Shown: piece by piece, positions 53,142 to 62,869 of the stretch
Numbering within the stretch: the first letter of the stretch is position 1
Layout: the number at the start of each line of letters is the position of its first letter
NCBI RefSeq assembly: GCF_024648825.1
Contig: NZ_JANBBE010000007.1
Location: 62,001-126,000 of the forward strand
DNA length: 64,000 nt
Direction of reading: 5' to 3'
Source: Lentzea californiensis
GTDB lineage: Bacteria > Actinomycetota > Actinomycetes > Mycobacteriales > Pseudonocardiaceae
Notes under the pieces: generated by a model
What the model saw: the letters and a program-made list of their open reading frames with translations, nothing else
The model's database searches: none
What the model was told of the DNA's origin: nothing
Position numbers and translations under genes: made by a program

Positions 53142-53990
53142 TCAGCCTGCGGGGCGGGACCGGCGGCCTTCGACGACCGCGTCGGCGATCGTGGCGACCT
53201 GGGGTTCCGGCACCTCGACGGCACCGTCGGCGCCGTTGATGGTGACCACGATCGGGTAGAGGCGGCGGACCGGGTCCGGGCCGCCCGTCGCCGAGTCGTC
53301 GTCCGCCGCGTCGTAGAGGGCTTCGACGACGGAACGGATCGCGGCTTCGACGTCCGCGTCCGGGTCGTAGAGCTTCTTGAGCGCCGACTTCGCGAACAGC
53401 GAGCCCGAGCCGACGGCCTGGTAGCCCTGCGACTCCTCGTAACGGCCGCCGGTGACGTCGTAGGACACGATGCGGCCGGCGCGGTCCGAGTCGGTGGCCG
53501 AGGTGTCGTACCCGGCGAAGAGGGGCACCACGGCGAGGCCGGCCATGGCCGCGTCGAGGTTGCCCCTGATCATCGCCGAGAGGCGGTTCGCCTTGCCGTC
53601 CAGCGACAGCGGCACGCCCTCGATCTTCTCGTAGTGGCGCAGCTCCACCGTGTACAGGCGCACGATCTCGATCGCGATGCCGGCCGTGCCCGCGATGCCG
53701 ACGGCCGAGTGGTCGTCGGTCACGAAGACCTTCTTCATGTCGCGCTGGGCGATCACGTTGCCCATGGTCGCGCGCCTGTCGCCGGCGATCACGACACCAC
53801 CCTTGTAGGTGGCCGCGACGATCGTCGTCCCGTGCGGGGCCTGGACGGTCCCCTCCGGGAGCTTCCGGCCACTAGGCAGCATGTCGGGTGCCTGTGCCCG
53901 CAGGAAGTCCGTGAACGACGACGAGCCCGGCGTGAGGTACGCCGAGGGCAGCGCCGCGGCCGGGTAACGCCCGGTCGAGCTGTTGTCCAT
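53142..53990 (-). CDS. prcB: 20S proteasome beta subunit PrcB
   Basis: A 282-residue protein with a 54-residue propeptide. The catalytic threonine is T55 in [13 protein letters not shown], exposed after self-cleavage between Gly54 and Thr55; the mycobacterial propeptide is about 57. [20 protein letters not shown] and [21 protein letters not shown] are family motifs. It carries the proteolytic active sites. ATG start; it lies 49 bp after pup. Confidence 0.96.
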   Translation of the reverse strand: MDNSSTGRYPAAALPSAYLTPGSSSFTDFLRAQAPDMLPSGRKLPEGTVQAPHGTTIVAATYKGGVVIAGDRRATMGNVIAQRDMKKVFVTDDHSAVGIAGTAGIAIEIVRLYTVELRHYEKIEGVPLSLDGKANRLSAMIRGNLDAAMAGLAVVPLFAGYDTSATDSDRAGRIVSYDVTGGRYEESQGYQAVGSGSLFAKSALKKLYDPDADVEAAIRSVVEALYDAADDDSATGGPDPVRRLYPIVVTINGADGAVEVPEPQVATIADAVVEGRRSRPAG

Positions 53991-54039
53991 GTGTTGGTTG
54001 TTCTCCCGTCCCCGAGTTGGTCAACAGGCCCCCGAAGGC

Positions 54040-54234
54040 CTACTGACCACCCTTTTGCACGTAAGCGCGGACGAAGTCCTCCGCGTTCTCCTCGAGCACG
54101 TCGTCGATCTCGTCGAGGATCGCGTCCACGTCCTCGCCGAGCTTCTCGCGGCGTTCCTGACCTGCGCCGGCGGCGTCATCCGCGCCGTCGTCGCCGTCGC
54201 CACCACCCTGGCGCTGCTTCTGTTCCTGGGACAT
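54040..54234 (-). CDS. pup: Prokaryotic ubiquitin-like protein Pup
   Basis: A 64-residue, disordered, acidic protein. The C-terminal part EDFVRAYVQKGGQ ends in GGQ, the glutamine that Dop deamidates to glutamate before ligation. The helix DVDAILDEIDDVLEENAEDF binds the proteasomal ATPase. ATG start, 79 bp from the dop stop on the same strand. Confidence 0.97.
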   Translation of the reverse strand: MSQEQKQRQGGGDGDDGADDAAGAGQERREKLGEDVDAILDEIDDVLEENAEDFVRAYVQKGGQ

Positions 54235-54313
54235 CTCGGCCTCCCACTGACTCGCCTGACAAGAACACTACCCAGCGGCACCGACAAAAACCCTGAGCCA
54301 CTCGGGTAGACGA

Positions 54314-55807
54314 TCACCCGCGAGTGAGCGCGTCCACCAGCTGCTCGGCGGTGTCGGAGGCCTCCAGAAGGGCTCCGACGTGCGCTTTCGTCCCGCGGAG
54401 CGGTTCCAGCGTCGGAATTCGCACGAGGGATTCTCGACCGAGGTCAAAGATCACCGAGTCCCACGACGCGGCCGCGACCGAGGTCGGGTAGCGCTCCAGG
54501 CACCGGCCGCGGAAGTACGCACGCGTGTCCTCGGGCGGCGAGGTGATGGCCGCGCGGACCTCTTCCTCGCTCACGAGCCGCTTCATCGAGCCGCGCGCGA
54601 CCAGGCGGTTGTAGAGGCCCTTGTCGAGGCGGACGTCGGAGTACTGCAGGTCGACCAGGTTGAGCCGGGCCGCGCCCCACTCCAGGCCGTCGCGCTGCCG
54701 GTAGCCCTCGAGCAGCCGGAGCTTCGCGACCCAGTCGAGCCGGTCGGCGCACTCCGCCGGGTCGCGGGCCAGCGCGTCGAGCACCTCGCCCCAGATCCGC
54801 AGGACCTCCCGGTCGCCGACGCCTTCCTTCTCGACGAACGCCAGCGCCCGCTCGTGGTAGGCGAACTGCACGTCGAGGCCGGTGAACTTGCGCCCGCCGG
54901 TCATCTCGACCTTGGTCTTCAAGGTCGGGTCGTGGCTGATCTGGTGCACCGCGCGCACCGGGTCGACCATGCGCAGGTCGTCGAACCGCTGCCCGGCCTC
55001 GATCATGTCGAGCACCAGGGACGCGGTGCCGACCTTGAGGAACGTGGAGTACTCGGCCAGGTTCGCGTCGCCGATGATGACGTGCAGGCGGCGGTACTTG
55101 TCCGCGTCCGCGTGCGGCTCGTCGCGGGTGTTGATGATGCCGCGCTTGAGCGTCGTCTCCAGGCCGACCTCGACCTCGATGTAGTCGGAGCGCTGCGAGA
55201 GCTGGAAGCCGGGCTCCTCGCCGGACTGCCCGACGCCCACGCGGCCGGAACCCGTGATGACCTGGCGCGACGCGAAGAACGGCGTGAGGCCCGCGATGAC
55301 GGCCGTGAACGGCGTCGAGCGCTGCATCAGGTAGTTCTCGTGCGTGCCGTACGACGCGCCCTTGCCGTCGACGTTGTTCTTGTACAGCTGCAGGCGGGGC
55401 TGGCCGGGCACGGACGCGGCCTTGATCGCCGCCTCCTCCATGATCCGTTCCCCCGCCTTGTCCCAGATCACCGCGTCACGCGCGTTGGTGACCTCAGGCG
55501 CCGAGTACTCGGGGTGCGCGTGGTCTACGTAGAGCCGCGCGCCGTTGGTGAGGATGACGTTCGCCGCGCCCAGGTCCTCGACGTCGGAGTCGGCGGGATG
55601 CCCGCCGGGCGATCCCAGGTCGAACCCGCGCGCGTCGCGCAACGGGGACTCCACCTCGTAGTCCCAGCGCGCCCGCCTGGCGCGCGGTATGTCCGCCGCC
55701 GCCGCGTACGCGAGCACCACCTGTGTCGAAGTGAGCACCGGGTTCGCGGTCGCGTCACCCGGCACTGAGATGCCGTACTCGACCTCGGTTCCCATGATCC
55801 GCCGCAT
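54314..55807 (-). CDS. dop: Pup deamidase/depupylase Dop
   Basis: A 497-residue homologue of Paf[15 protein letters not shown] carries the catalytic Glu8, and [12 protein letters not shown] carries Asp95 (the nucleophile position). The characteristic Dop loop [21 protein letters not shown] is present, which distinguishes it from PafA. It converts Pup-Gln to Pup-Glu and removes Pup. The ATG at 55807 has AAGGTG upstream; the frame is open further. The ATPase ARC/Mpa, normally near dop, is not adjacent. Confidence 0.95.
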   Translation of the reverse strand: MRRIMGTEVEYGISVPGDATANPVLTSTQVVLAYAAAADIPRARRARWDYEVESPLRDARGFDLGSPGGHPADSDVEDLGAANVILTNGARLYVDHAHPEYSAPEVTNARDAVIWDKAGERIMEEAAIKAASVPGQPRLQLYKNNVDGKGASYGTHENYLMQRSTPFTAVIAGLTPFFASRQVITGSGRVGVGQSGEEPGFQLSQRSDYIEVEVGLETTLKRGIINTRDEPHADADKYRRLHVIIGDANLAEYSTFLKVGTASLVLDMIEAGQRFDDLRMVDPVRAVHQISHDPTLKTKVEMTGGRKFTGLDVQFAYHERALAFVEKEGVGDREVLRIWGEVLDALARDPAECADRLDWVAKLRLLEGYRQRDGLEWGAARLNLVDLQYSDVRLDKGLYNRLVARGSMKRLVSEEEVRAAITSPPEDTRAYFRGRCLERYPTSVAAASWDSVIFDLGRESLVRIPTLEPLRGTKAHVGALLEASDTAEQLVDALTRG

Positions 55808-55843
55808 GCGCAACACCTTATGACCTGACCCCGGCACAAGCGT

Positions 55844-55874
55844 GTGGGGAGCCTCGCGTTGAAGCTCCCCCCAC
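55844..55874. terminator. Hairpin between permease and dop
   Basis: GTGGGGAGC (55844-55852) pairs with GCTCCCCCCAC (55864-55874) with two extra C. It follows the permease stop by 31 bp and precedes the dop start. Confidence 0.7.
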
Positions 55875-55904
55875 CCTATTCACCCGGATGCCCGATCCGG
55901 GGGT

Positions 55905-58304
55905 TCAGCCGGAGGCGAGTCCAGCGGCCGGACGGATCCGCGACGCGCCGCGGGAGGGCCCGAACGCCGCCAGCACCGCGAGCACCACGACCGCCATCGC
56001 GCCGATGACCAGCGGCAACACGACCTGCAGGCCGGGCAGCGACATCTCGATGCCGGTCGAGAGGATCGCGATTTCCGCGTAGACGAACCCGAGGACGCCG
56101 CCCCCGATCACGCCGACCAGGGCCAGCATGATCGCTTCAGCGATGACTCCGCCCTGCAGTCCGCCCCTAGTGACGCCCAAGGCGCGCCTTAGCGCGAGCT
56201 CCTTGCGGCGTTCCTGCACGGAGATGGTCAGCGCGGTGCCGATGCCGGTCACGGCGACCGCCACGGACAGTCCGAGCAGGACCATCATCAGCACGGTGCC
56301 CAGGTGCATGTACCGGTCCGCCTCGGCGCGCTCGTCCGCGTCGGTCTGCACGATCACGGTCGGGTTGTTCGGCAGAGCGGCCTGCAGTCCCGCCCGGAAC
56401 TGCGCCGGGTCGGCGCCGGGCTTCAACGCGACGAGCACCTTCTCCGCGGGCCCTGAGGTGGGGCCGGCGATGATCGGCAGGTAGCCGGTGATGCTGCCGG
56501 GAACCGTGCCCACGACCTTGTACTGCGTGCCGTCGGCCTCGACGAACGGCCTGCCCTCCCAGTGCGGCGGCACGATCGCGGTCCCTGCGACGAGTTGCTC
56601 GGCACCGGACACGTTCTGCGCCTTGAGCCAGGCCCTGAACTCCTCGGGGTCGACGCTCGCGGCGCTGTCCGAGGTCTTGTGCAGCACGACGCTCGCGGCC
56701 ACGTCCGGCTGCGCGGGGATCGCCGGCAACGGCCGCTCGCCCGCGTCCACCACGGTCGCGTCCGGGCGTTCCTCGTTGGCGTACTGGTACGTCATCTCCT
56801 GCGCGCCACCCAGCAGGACCAGGAAGAACGTCACCATCGAGCTGGCCAGCAGCAGCGGCAGCGCGACGGACGCGGACCGCTGCGGCATCCGGCGCACCTC
56901 GGCGCCGGCGAGCTTCCACTGTGTCCAACCTGTACCACCGATCTTGCCGAACAGCCGCGCGATGAACGGCACCGTGACGGGGCCGAGGATCCAGAACAGC
57001 CCGGTCACCGCGGCGATCGCGGAGAACGTCACGGAGAGAGGAGCCGCGACCGTGCCCTTGGCTGCGATGGCCAGCATCGCGAGCAGCGCGGCACCACCGG
57101 TGAACAGAACACCGAACACGAGCCGAAGGCGGCGAACGGAGCGAGTCGGCACCTCGCTGTCCGCGTCACGCAGTGCGGCCAACGGCGACACACGAGCGGC
57201 GTTGATCGCGGGACGAACGGCCGCCATCACGCTCAGCAGAGCGGCCACGACGACTCCGAGGACGACGTAGCCGAGCGACGGCAGCAGCTCGGGACTCAGC
57301 TCCACCGCGCCGAACAGCACCGAGATGCCGGTGGCGTCGAACGTCCTGGCGAGCAGCCACGCCATCGGCCCGCCGAGCAACGCACCGCCGACGCCGGCCA
57401 CCGCACCCGTCACGAACGCCTCGAACAGGCTCCTGCGCACCAACGGACCGCGCTGGGCACCGATGCACCGCAGCAGCGCCGTCTGCCGTTGCCGTTGCGC
57501 GTAGACCGCGCGGAACGTGGCCGCCGCGACGAAGACCGCGGTGGCCAGTGCGAGCACGCTGAACGGCAGCAGGATGAACGTCAGGTCGTTGCCGATGCTG
57601 TCGGCGTCCGGCGACGGGGTCCTCACGACGTACGAGGCACCCGCCGCGGCCTTGACGGCGTCCCGGCCACCGCCGAGCACCCAGATCTCCTTGGTGAACG
57701 GCGCCGGGTCGAGAGCGCGTGCCAGGTCCGGACCGGCGACCAGGACCGGGCGCGCGTCCATGCCGCCCTTCTTCATGATCCCGCTGACGGTCACCTCGAC
57801 CGGTTTGCCGTCCGCGGCGGCGAGTTCGATCCTGTCGCCGGGCTTCAGGCCGCGCTCGTAGGCGGTGATCTTGTCGACGGCGACCTCGCCGTTCGCCGCC
57901 GGGGCCTTGCCCTCGGCCAGCGGCCAGCGCACCAGGTCGGGCTGCTGGACGTGCACCTCGGCCCGGTGCTGTCCCGCACGGCCGTTCGCGTCGAGCAGGT
58001 CGGCCTGCGCCACCTGCACCGGCACCGCCCTGCCGACGGCGGAGAGCTTGGCCAGCACGGCGTCGTCCAGCTTCGGCCGGTTCGCCTCCGTGGTGCCGTA
58101 CTCGGCGGGTTCGGTGTCCACCACGTGGCTCACCGACGACGGTGTGAGGGGCGCGCCCTCGTCGACCGATCGGGTGAGCGCGTCGCTCAGCACCAGGGCG
58201 GCCAGCAGGCAGGCCACGCCGACGACGAGCGCGACGCCGGGCAGCAGCGCGCGGCCCGGCCGGGCGCGGAACTCGGCGACGCCGAGCCGCAGGGAAGTGG
58301 ACAC
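55905..58304 (-). CDS. FtsX-type ABC transporter permease
   Basis: A 799-residue membrane protein: N-terminal helix, then an extracytoplasmic MacB-like domain (about residues 50-240), a first FtsX half with ATFRAVYAQRQRQTALLRCIGAQRG, a second exported loop and a second FtsX half with ISVQERRKELALRRALGVTRGGLQ. This is the duplicated FtsX layout of lipoprotein-type exporters. No ATP-binding gene is adjacent, so the partner is elsewhere. GTG start with a strong GAGGAGG RBS. Confidence 0.87.
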   Translation of the reverse strand: MSTSLRLGVAEFRARPGRALLPGVALVVGVACLLAALVLSDALTRSVDEGAPLTPSSVSHVVDTEPAEYGTTEANRPKLDDAVLAKLSAVGRAVPVQVAQADLLDANGRAGQHRAEVHVQQPDLVRWPLAEGKAPAANGEVAVDKITAYERGLKPGDRIELAAADGKPVEVTVSGIMKKGGMDARPVLVAGPDLARALDPAPFTKEIWVLGGGRDAVKAAAGASYVVRTPSPDADSIGNDLTFILLPFSVLALATAVFVAAATFRAVYAQRQRQTALLRCIGAQRGPLVRRSLFEAFVTGAVAGVGGALLGGPMAWLLARTFDATGISVLFGAVELSPELLPSLGYVVLGVVVAALLSVMAAVRPAINAARVSPLAALRDADSEVPTRSVRRLRLVFGVLFTGGAALLAMLAIAAKGTVAAPLSVTFSAIAAVTGLFWILGPVTVPFIARLFGKIGGTGWTQWKLAGAEVRRMPQRSASVALPLLLASSMVTFFLVLLGGAQEMTYQYANEERPDATVVDAGERPLPAIPAQPDVAASVVLHKTSDSAASVDPEEFRAWLKAQNVSGAEQLVAGTAIVPPHWEGRPFVEADGTQYKVVGTVPGSITGYLPIIAGPTSGPAEKVLVALKPGADPAQFRAGLQAALPNNPTVIVQTDADERAEADRYMHLGTVLMMVLLGLSVAVAVTGIGTALTISVQERRKELALRRALGVTRGGLQGGVIAEAIMLALVGVIGGGVLGFVYAEIAILSTGIEMSLPGLQVVLPLVIGAMAVVVLAVLAAFGPSRGASRIRPAAGLASG

Positions 58305-58411
58305 GAATCCTCCTCGGTGACGTCTGACGTCCACGAAGGTAGGAAGGAAGGCGATCAGCGGGCGTCGGACTGGGGTAGCAGGCTCGCGTACGACCACAGG
58401 AGGACACGGGG

Positions 58412-58903
58412 ATGATCAACCTCTACGACGAGGCCGCGAACGTGATCGGCGAGGTGACCCGCGAGCGGATGCGCGCGGAGAACCTCTGGCACGGCTGCGT
58501 CCTGACCGTGGTGTTCTCCGGCGACGGCGAACAGGTCTACGTGCACCGCCGCACGGACACCAAGGACATCTTCCCCGGCCTGTACGACTTCTCGGCGGGC
58601 GGCGTGATCGACGCGGGCGAGACCCCGGACGAGGCGGCGGTCCGCGAGCTGCGCGAGGAGCTCGGCGTCGAGACGCCGCTGACCCCGCTCTTCCGCACCA
58701 CCTACGTCGACGAGCTGACGCGCTACCACGCGTGGGTCTACGAGACGCGCAGCGACGGCCCGTTCACCCACCAGCCCGAGGAGGTCGCGTGGGGCGGGTG
58801 GATGGACGTGGCCGAACTGCGCGGCAAGATCGAGGACCCCGGCTGGCCGCTCGTGCCGGACGGCCGCGCGATCGGCCGGGAGTGGCTGTCTAGGGGCGCT
58901 TGA
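58412..58903 (+). CDS. Nudix hydrolase
   Basis: A 163-residue protein. GGVIDAGETPDEAAVRELREELGV is the complete Nudix box (G-x5-E-x7-REU-x-EE-x-GU) at residues about 68-91. The opening LYDEAANVIGEVTRERM resembles the isopentenyl-isomerase/YfcD-like branch, possibly acting on a nucleotide sugar or coenzyme. Substrate unknown. GGAGGAC precedes the ATG. The end overlaps the convergent gene. Confidence 0.88.
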   Translation: MINLYDEAANVIGEVTRERMRAENLWHGCVLTVVFSGDGEQVYVHRRTDTKDIFPGLYDFSAGGVIDAGETPDEAAVRELREELGVETPLTPLFRTTYVDELTRYHAWVYETRSDGPFTHQPEEVAWGGWMDVAELRGKIEDPGWPLVPDGRAIGREWLSRGA

Positions 58904-59225
58904 ACGTGTGGCTGCGCTCCACCTTCGCCACGTGCAGCGTGTAGCTCTCGTACCAGCTGTCCCGGCCGCGCTTCTGCGCCGCCCGGTGCTCGAGGTCGGT
59001 CCGCCACCGCGTGAGAGCGTCCTCGTCGCGGAAGTACGCGACGGTGATGCCGAGCCCGCCTGGGTTCTGGGCGTGGTCCATCCCCAGGTATCCGGGGACG
59101 CCCCGCACCAGTTCCTCCATGCGCGCGTTGGTCTCGCGGTAGCCGCTCTGGTCGTCGGTCCGGACGGTGGTGAAGACAACCGCGTAGTACGGGGGTTCGT
59201 AGGCCTCGAAGGGCGCATCGCTCAC
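58890..59225 (-). CDS. Antibiotic-biosynthesis monooxygenase-like (ABM) protein
   Basis: A 111-residue ferredoxin-like-fold protein: YYAVVFTTVRTDDQSGYRETNARMEELVRGVPGYLGMDHAQ, then ITVAYFRDEDALTRWRTDLEHRAAQKRG, matches the ABM/EthD-like small domain. Such proteins oxidise quinone-type substrates without cofactors or act as chaperones of small molecules. GTG at 59225 chosen. Function not assignable. Downstream of the aldo/keto reductase gene. Confidence 0.78.
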   Translation of the reverse strand: MSDAPFEAYEPPYYAVVFTTVRTDDQSGYRETNARMEELVRGVPGYLGMDHAQNPGGLGITVAYFRDEDALTRWRTDLEHRAAQKRGRDSWYESYTLHVAKVERSHTFKRP

Positions 59226-59238
59226 GGCGTCACCGTAA

Positions 59239-60117
59239 CTAGTTCCAGGTGAGCCCGGAACGGATTTTCCAGTACTGCCCGGCGGGTTCGGCCAGATCGG
59301 GAAGGTCTGCGTGGACGCGCAAAGCATCCACATTGGACCGCAGCTGCTCCGGGCTCGCCGCGCCGGACAGCACGACGTCCGCCCACGGCTGCCGCACGAT
59401 CGCCGCCAGTGCGACCGCGTCCGGCCCGACGCCCAGCGCCTTCGCCTGTGCCGCAACCGCTTGCGGAGGTTCCACGACGAGCCGTCCGTTGGCCACGCCC
59501 TCCTTGACGATCACCCGCAGCCCGGCGTCGTGCGCCTCCCGCAGGGCCTCCCCCGCCGAGGTCTCCAGCAGGTTCCAGGTGGACTGGACCGATCCGAAGA
59601 TGCCGAGCTCCAGTGCTTTGCGGATCGTGTCGGCCTGCCGCGGCCCCGATGTCGAGAAGCCCAGCGGCACACCGATCCCGGCCATCGCCTCCTGCAGCGC
59701 GCGGTCGGCGAACAGCGGGCTGTCGGCCGTCAGCGAGTGCACCTGGTAGAGCGAGACCCGTGGCAGCAGAGCCGAAGTCTCCTGCCATTGCCGGCTGAAC
59801 CGCGCGAGCGAGTGCTCCTTGACCTCGTGCACCTCGGCGTCCGGCCGCCAGTCCGCGGTGTAGGCGTAGCCCCACTTGCTGGAGACCGTCACGTCGTCGT
59901 GTCCGGGCAGCCACGACGACAGGAAGTCCTCCGACAGCCCGTACGAACGGGCCGCGTCGACCCAGCGGACGCCCAGCTCGTAGGCCGCGTCGAGGACGCG
60001 ATGGCACTGCGCCCGCATGGACTCGACATCGCGCACGGCGGGGAGCGCGCCCTCACGCCCGAGGTTGATGTAGGCGGGACGACCGAGCGAGGCGAGACCG
60101 AGTGCGAGTTGAGCCAT
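59239..60117 (-). CDS. Aldo/keto reductase
   Basis: A 292-residue TIM-barrel oxidoreductase. The family tetrad is visible: Asp and Tyr in WVDAARSYGLSED, Lys in VTVSSKWGY, His in LYQVHSLT. It uses NADPH to reduce carbonyls. Substrate unknown. ATG at 60117 preferred to upstream 60159. It is on the same strand as the GH5 gene upstream but separated by a hairpin, and 13 bp before the ABM-like gene, with which it is probably co-transcribed. Confidence 0.87.
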   Translation of the reverse strand: MAQLALGLASLGRPAYINLGREGALPAVRDVESMRAQCHRVLDAAYELGVRWVDAARSYGLSEDFLSSWLPGHDDVTVSSKWGYAYTADWRPDAEVHEVKEHSLARFSRQWQETSALLPRVSLYQVHSLTADSPLFADRALQEAMAGIGVPLGFSTSGPRQADTIRKALELGIFGSVQSTWNLLETSAGEALREAHDAGLRVIVKEGVANGRLVVEPPQAVAAQAKALGVGPDAVALAAIVRQPWADVVLSGAASPEQLRSNVDALRVHADLPDLAEPAGQYWKIRSGLTWN

Positions 60118-60135
60118 GCGGACAACGGTAAACGG

Positions 60136-60176
60136 CGGCCCCGGAGGACCGCCGCTCACGTGACCCGCCGGGGCCG
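60136..60176. terminator. Terminator-like hairpin after the GH5 gene
   Basis: The 9-bp arms CGGCCCCGG (60136-60144) and CCGGGGCCG (60168-60176) lie between the GH5 stop and the aldo/keto reductase start. Confidence 0.6.
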
Positions 60177-60190
60177 GTCGATCAGGCAGA

Positions 60191-61243
60191 TCAGAAGTCG
60201 TCGGCCGTGCGGATGTGGTTGCGCACCCACTTGCCGGCGTCCTTCAGAGGACCCTCACCGGAAAAGCTGTTCCCGGAGCACGTGCCGCTCTTGAACACCG
60301 CACCCGTGCGGTGGTCGTCGGAGAAGTTCCAGTTCGTCCAGGAGATCTTCGCCTCCTTCATGAACGAGATGAACTTGTTCGCCATGGTGAAGTCGTTGGG
60401 ACCGTCACCGGAGGCCTCCTGCGAACCGAACTCGGTGACGAAGACCGGCACCTGGCTCGAGACCGTGCGCAACGCGTTGAGGTACGAGTCGCGGTGGTCC
60501 TTCGCGTAGAAGTGGAACGTGTACATCAGGTTCGAGGCGTTGACCTTGTTCTGGCTGACCTCGTTGATGTTCCTGCCGTCGGACAGGCCGAACGTCGACC
60601 AGCCGTGCGTGCCGACGAGCACGAGGCTGTCCGGGTCCTCCGCGCGGATCGTCGGGATGACGGCCTCCGCGTAGGTCTTGACCCGCGACCACGTCACGCC
60701 GTTCGGTTCGTTGGCGATGTCGTAGATGATGTTCGTCTTGTCCTTGTGCCGCTGCGCGATCTCCTTGAAGAAGGTCTTGGCGCGCGCGGTGTTGTGGTTC
60801 GGGTCGCCCGGCGAGAGCTGGTGCCAGTCGACGAGCGCGTACAGGCCGCGCTTCGTGGCCTCCTCGATGTATCCGTGCACCATGTCGGTGAACTTGCGGG
60901 GGTTGCTCTCGTAGCCACCCTCCTGGATGTACATCGAGATGCGGAGGACGTCCGCCTTCCAGTCGTTGGAGAGCGCGTCCAGGGACGCGGTCTTCACGCA
61001 CTGGGAGTACCACTGGATGCCGTGCGTGCTCATGCCGCGCAACTGGATCTGCTTGCCGTTCTTGTTGCACAGCTTGACGCCGCAGACCTTCAGCTGACCG
61101 TTGACCGCCGCGGGCGAACCCGGCGGCAGCGCGGCAGCGGCGAAGTCGCCCTCGGGAGCGGCGACGGAACTGCCCGTCATCACACCGGTCAGCGGGAGCA
61201 CAACTGCCGCGGCGAGCGCCACCACAGACTTCTGCCAAGACAT
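60191..61243 (-). CDS. Secreted GH5 endoglucanase (cellulase)
   Basis: A 350-residue exported enzyme. Signal peptide to about residue 29; then a GH5 barrel with LRGMSTHGIQWY, DVLRISMYIQEGGY, the acid/base E179 in YDIANEPNG and the nucleophile E271 in VFVTEFGS. It hydrolyses beta-1,4-glucan. There is no CBM. ATG start after a region with an inverted repeat operator-like site. It joins the chitinase and ricin-domain genes as one of three exported polysaccharide-active proteins in the window. Confidence 0.92.
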   Translation of the reverse strand: MSWQKSVVALAAAVVLPLTGVMTGSSVAAPEGDFAAAALPPGSPAAVNGQLKVCGVKLCNKNGKQIQLRGMSTHGIQWYSQCVKTASLDALSNDWKADVLRISMYIQEGGYESNPRKFTDMVHGYIEEATKRGLYALVDWHQLSPGDPNHNTARAKTFFKEIAQRHKDKTNIIYDIANEPNGVTWSRVKTYAEAVIPTIRAEDPDSLVLVGTHGWSTFGLSDGRNINEVSQNKVNASNLMYTFHFYAKDHRDSYLNALRTVSSQVPVFVTEFGSQEASGDGPNDFTMANKFISFMKEAKISWTNWNFSDDHRTGAVFKSGTCSGNSFSGEGPLKDAGKWVRNHIRTADDF

Positions 61244-61282
61244 ACAGCGTCTCCTCTCGGACTGCTGGCGGCGGATTAGTTA

Positions 61283-61298
61283 GGTAAGTTTCCTTACC
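61283..61298. promoter_or_regulatory. Operator-like inverted repeat upstream of GH5
   Basis: GGTAAGTTTCCTTACC, with 6-bp arms, stands about 40 bp before the GH5 start in an AT-rich patch. Similar TTAGGTAAGTTTCC-type motifs occur before secreted carbohydrase genes in actinomycetes; the regulator is unknown here. Confidence 0.5.
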
Positions 61299-61339
61299 GT
61301 TAAAGGTACAGACGACCATAGGGCCGCCCCTGGAGCGCG

Positions 61340-62095
61340 TCAAGCGTCTCGTCGCAGAAGAGTCACTGTTCCGGTACCCAGAGTCACCAGTACGTAAAGT
61401 GCCAAAACTGCGACGGCGGCCATCGGGCCCAGCGGTGGGTCTTCGACGACGCCCGCGACCTCCCACACCAGGTACGGCACCATCACCGCGGACGCGTCCA
61501 CGTTCCAGGGCTCCGGCAACATCGGCGTGATCGCGGGCAGACCCCACAGCAGCACGCCCACCACGACGATCGTGACGGCCGTCGACCGCACCGCGAGACC
61601 GATCCCGAGGCCGGCCAGACCCGTCACCAGGATCGACAGCACGGCGGCACCGGTCCACGGCAGCACGTCGCCCAGGCCGTCCCAGGGCGCGATCGGCGGC
61701 GGCCGGTCCCCCATGATCAGCCGGCTGCCGCCCACGCTGAGGGCGAGCGTGACGACACCGATCACCACGGACGCGGCGGCCACGAGGACGGTCTTGGCGG
61801 CCAGCAGGCGCTTGCGGTCCGGCACCGCGGTCAGCGCGGTCAGCCTCGGGTCGGAGGTGGCGACCAGGGCGCCGAGCGCGGCGATGAGGAACTGGACGAC
61901 CGGCGTGATCACCACGCTGTTGTCGGCGGACGCGAACCGCGCCTGCTCGGCGGCCGGGGACGTGTCGTAGTCCTGGACGATCAGCCACGACAGCAGCGCG
62001 CCCGCGAGCACCATCAGGCCGACGGTGCCCACCAGTCCGTACGACGCGCGGACGGTCCGGAGCTTCAGCCACTCCGCGGCGAGCGCGTTCTTCAC
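61340..62095 (-). CDS. ABC transporter permease (six-helix type)
   Basis: A 251-residue membrane protein with about six helices: AAEWLKLRTVRASYGLVGTVGLMVLAGALLSW, then PVVQFLIAALGALVATSDPR, VVIGVVTLALSVGG and others. It matches ABC-2-type permeases that pair with the preceding ATPase. GTG at 62095 is chosen, overlapping that gene's stop by 4 bp. Substrate unknown, possibly an antimicrobial peptide exporter because a two-component system lies divergent. Confidence 0.83.
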   Translation of the reverse strand: MKNALAAEWLKLRTVRASYGLVGTVGLMVLAGALLSWLIVQDYDTSPAAEQARFASADNSVVITPVVQFLIAALGALVATSDPRLTALTAVPDRKRLLAAKTVLVAAASVVIGVVTLALSVGGSRLIMGDRPPPIAPWDGLGDVLPWTGAAVLSILVTGLAGLGIGLAVRSTAVTIVVVGVLLWGLPAITPMLPEPWNVDASAVMVPYLVWEVAGVVEDPPLGPMAAVAVLALYVLVTLGTGTVTLLRRDA

Positions 62096-62793
62096 AGTCC
62101 CCTCCCGGAGGTGAGTTCGAGGTATGCGTCCTCCAGCGAACCGTTGCGGGTCAACGCCTCCATTGGCGTCTCCTTGACCAGCTGTCCTCTTGCGACGATC
62201 ACGACGTGGTCCGCGGTCAGCGCCATCTCGCTCATCAGGTGACTGGAGACGAAGACCGTGCGGCCCTCCTTCGCGAGCCCGCGCATCAGGTCGCGGATCC
62301 ACCGCACCCCCTCGGGGTCGAGCCCGTTCACCGGCTCGTCGAACATCAGCACCGCGGGGTCGCCGAGCAGTGCCGCCGCGACGCCCAGCCGTTGCTTCAT
62401 GCCGAGCGACAACGCCCTGATCCGCTTGTGCCGCAGGCCTCCCAGACCGACCTGCTCCAGCAGCTCGACCGCGCGCTTCTCGCCGATGCCGTTGCTCGCG
62501 GCGAGCCAGCGCAGGTGGTCGAGCGCCTTGCGGCCGTGGTGCACGGCGGCGGGGTCGAGCAACGCGCCGACGTGCCGCAACGGCCGGTCCAGGTCCTGGT
62601 AGCGCCGGCCGGCGATCAGGGCCTCACCACCCGTGGGCCGGTCCAGGCCGAGGATCATCCGCATGGCCGTGGACTTGCCGGCGCCGTTCGGGCCGAGGAA
62701 GCCCGTCACCAGTCCGGGGTGGACGGTGAACGACAGGTCCTGGACCGCTGTCGTGTCCCCGTATCTCTTCGTCAGGTTCCGCACCTCGATCAT
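62092..62793 (-). CDS. ABC transporter ATP-binding protein
   Basis: A 233-residue ATPase. Walker A GPNGAGKST (about residue 34), signature LSLGMKQRLGVAAALL, Walker B LMFDEPVNGLD and H-loop SSHLMSEM. It is of the CcmA/BcrA-like exporter group with ABC-2 permeases. ATG start. It is divergent from the histidine kinase and co-transcribed with the permease. Confidence 0.92.
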   Translation of the reverse strand: MIEVRNLTKRYGDTTAVQDLSFTVHPGLVTGFLGPNGAGKSTAMRMILGLDRPTGGEALIAGRRYQDLDRPLRHVGALLDPAAVHHGRKALDHLRWLAASNGIGEKRAVELLEQVGLGGLRHKRIRALSLGMKQRLGVAAALLGDPAVLMFDEPVNGLDPEGVRWIRDLMRGLAKEGRTVFVSSHLMSEMALTADHVVIVARGQLVKETPMEALTRNGSLEDAYLELTSGRGL

Positions 62794-62853
62794 GCGGAAG
62801 AGAGTCGGCCGAATCCCGCGGGAAGGGATCGGCCCGTGCTCCGATCACGGGAA

Positions 62854-62869
62854 TCGGACCGTGGTCCGA
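62854..62869. promoter_or_regulatory. Inverted repeat in the ABC/two-component divergent promoter
   Basis: TCGGACCGTGGTCCGA, with 7-bp arms, lies in the divergent region. Related half-sites (CCGAT, ATCGG, GATTCGGA) recur at 62808-62880. It is a candidate site for the neighbouring response regulator. Confidence 0.5.
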
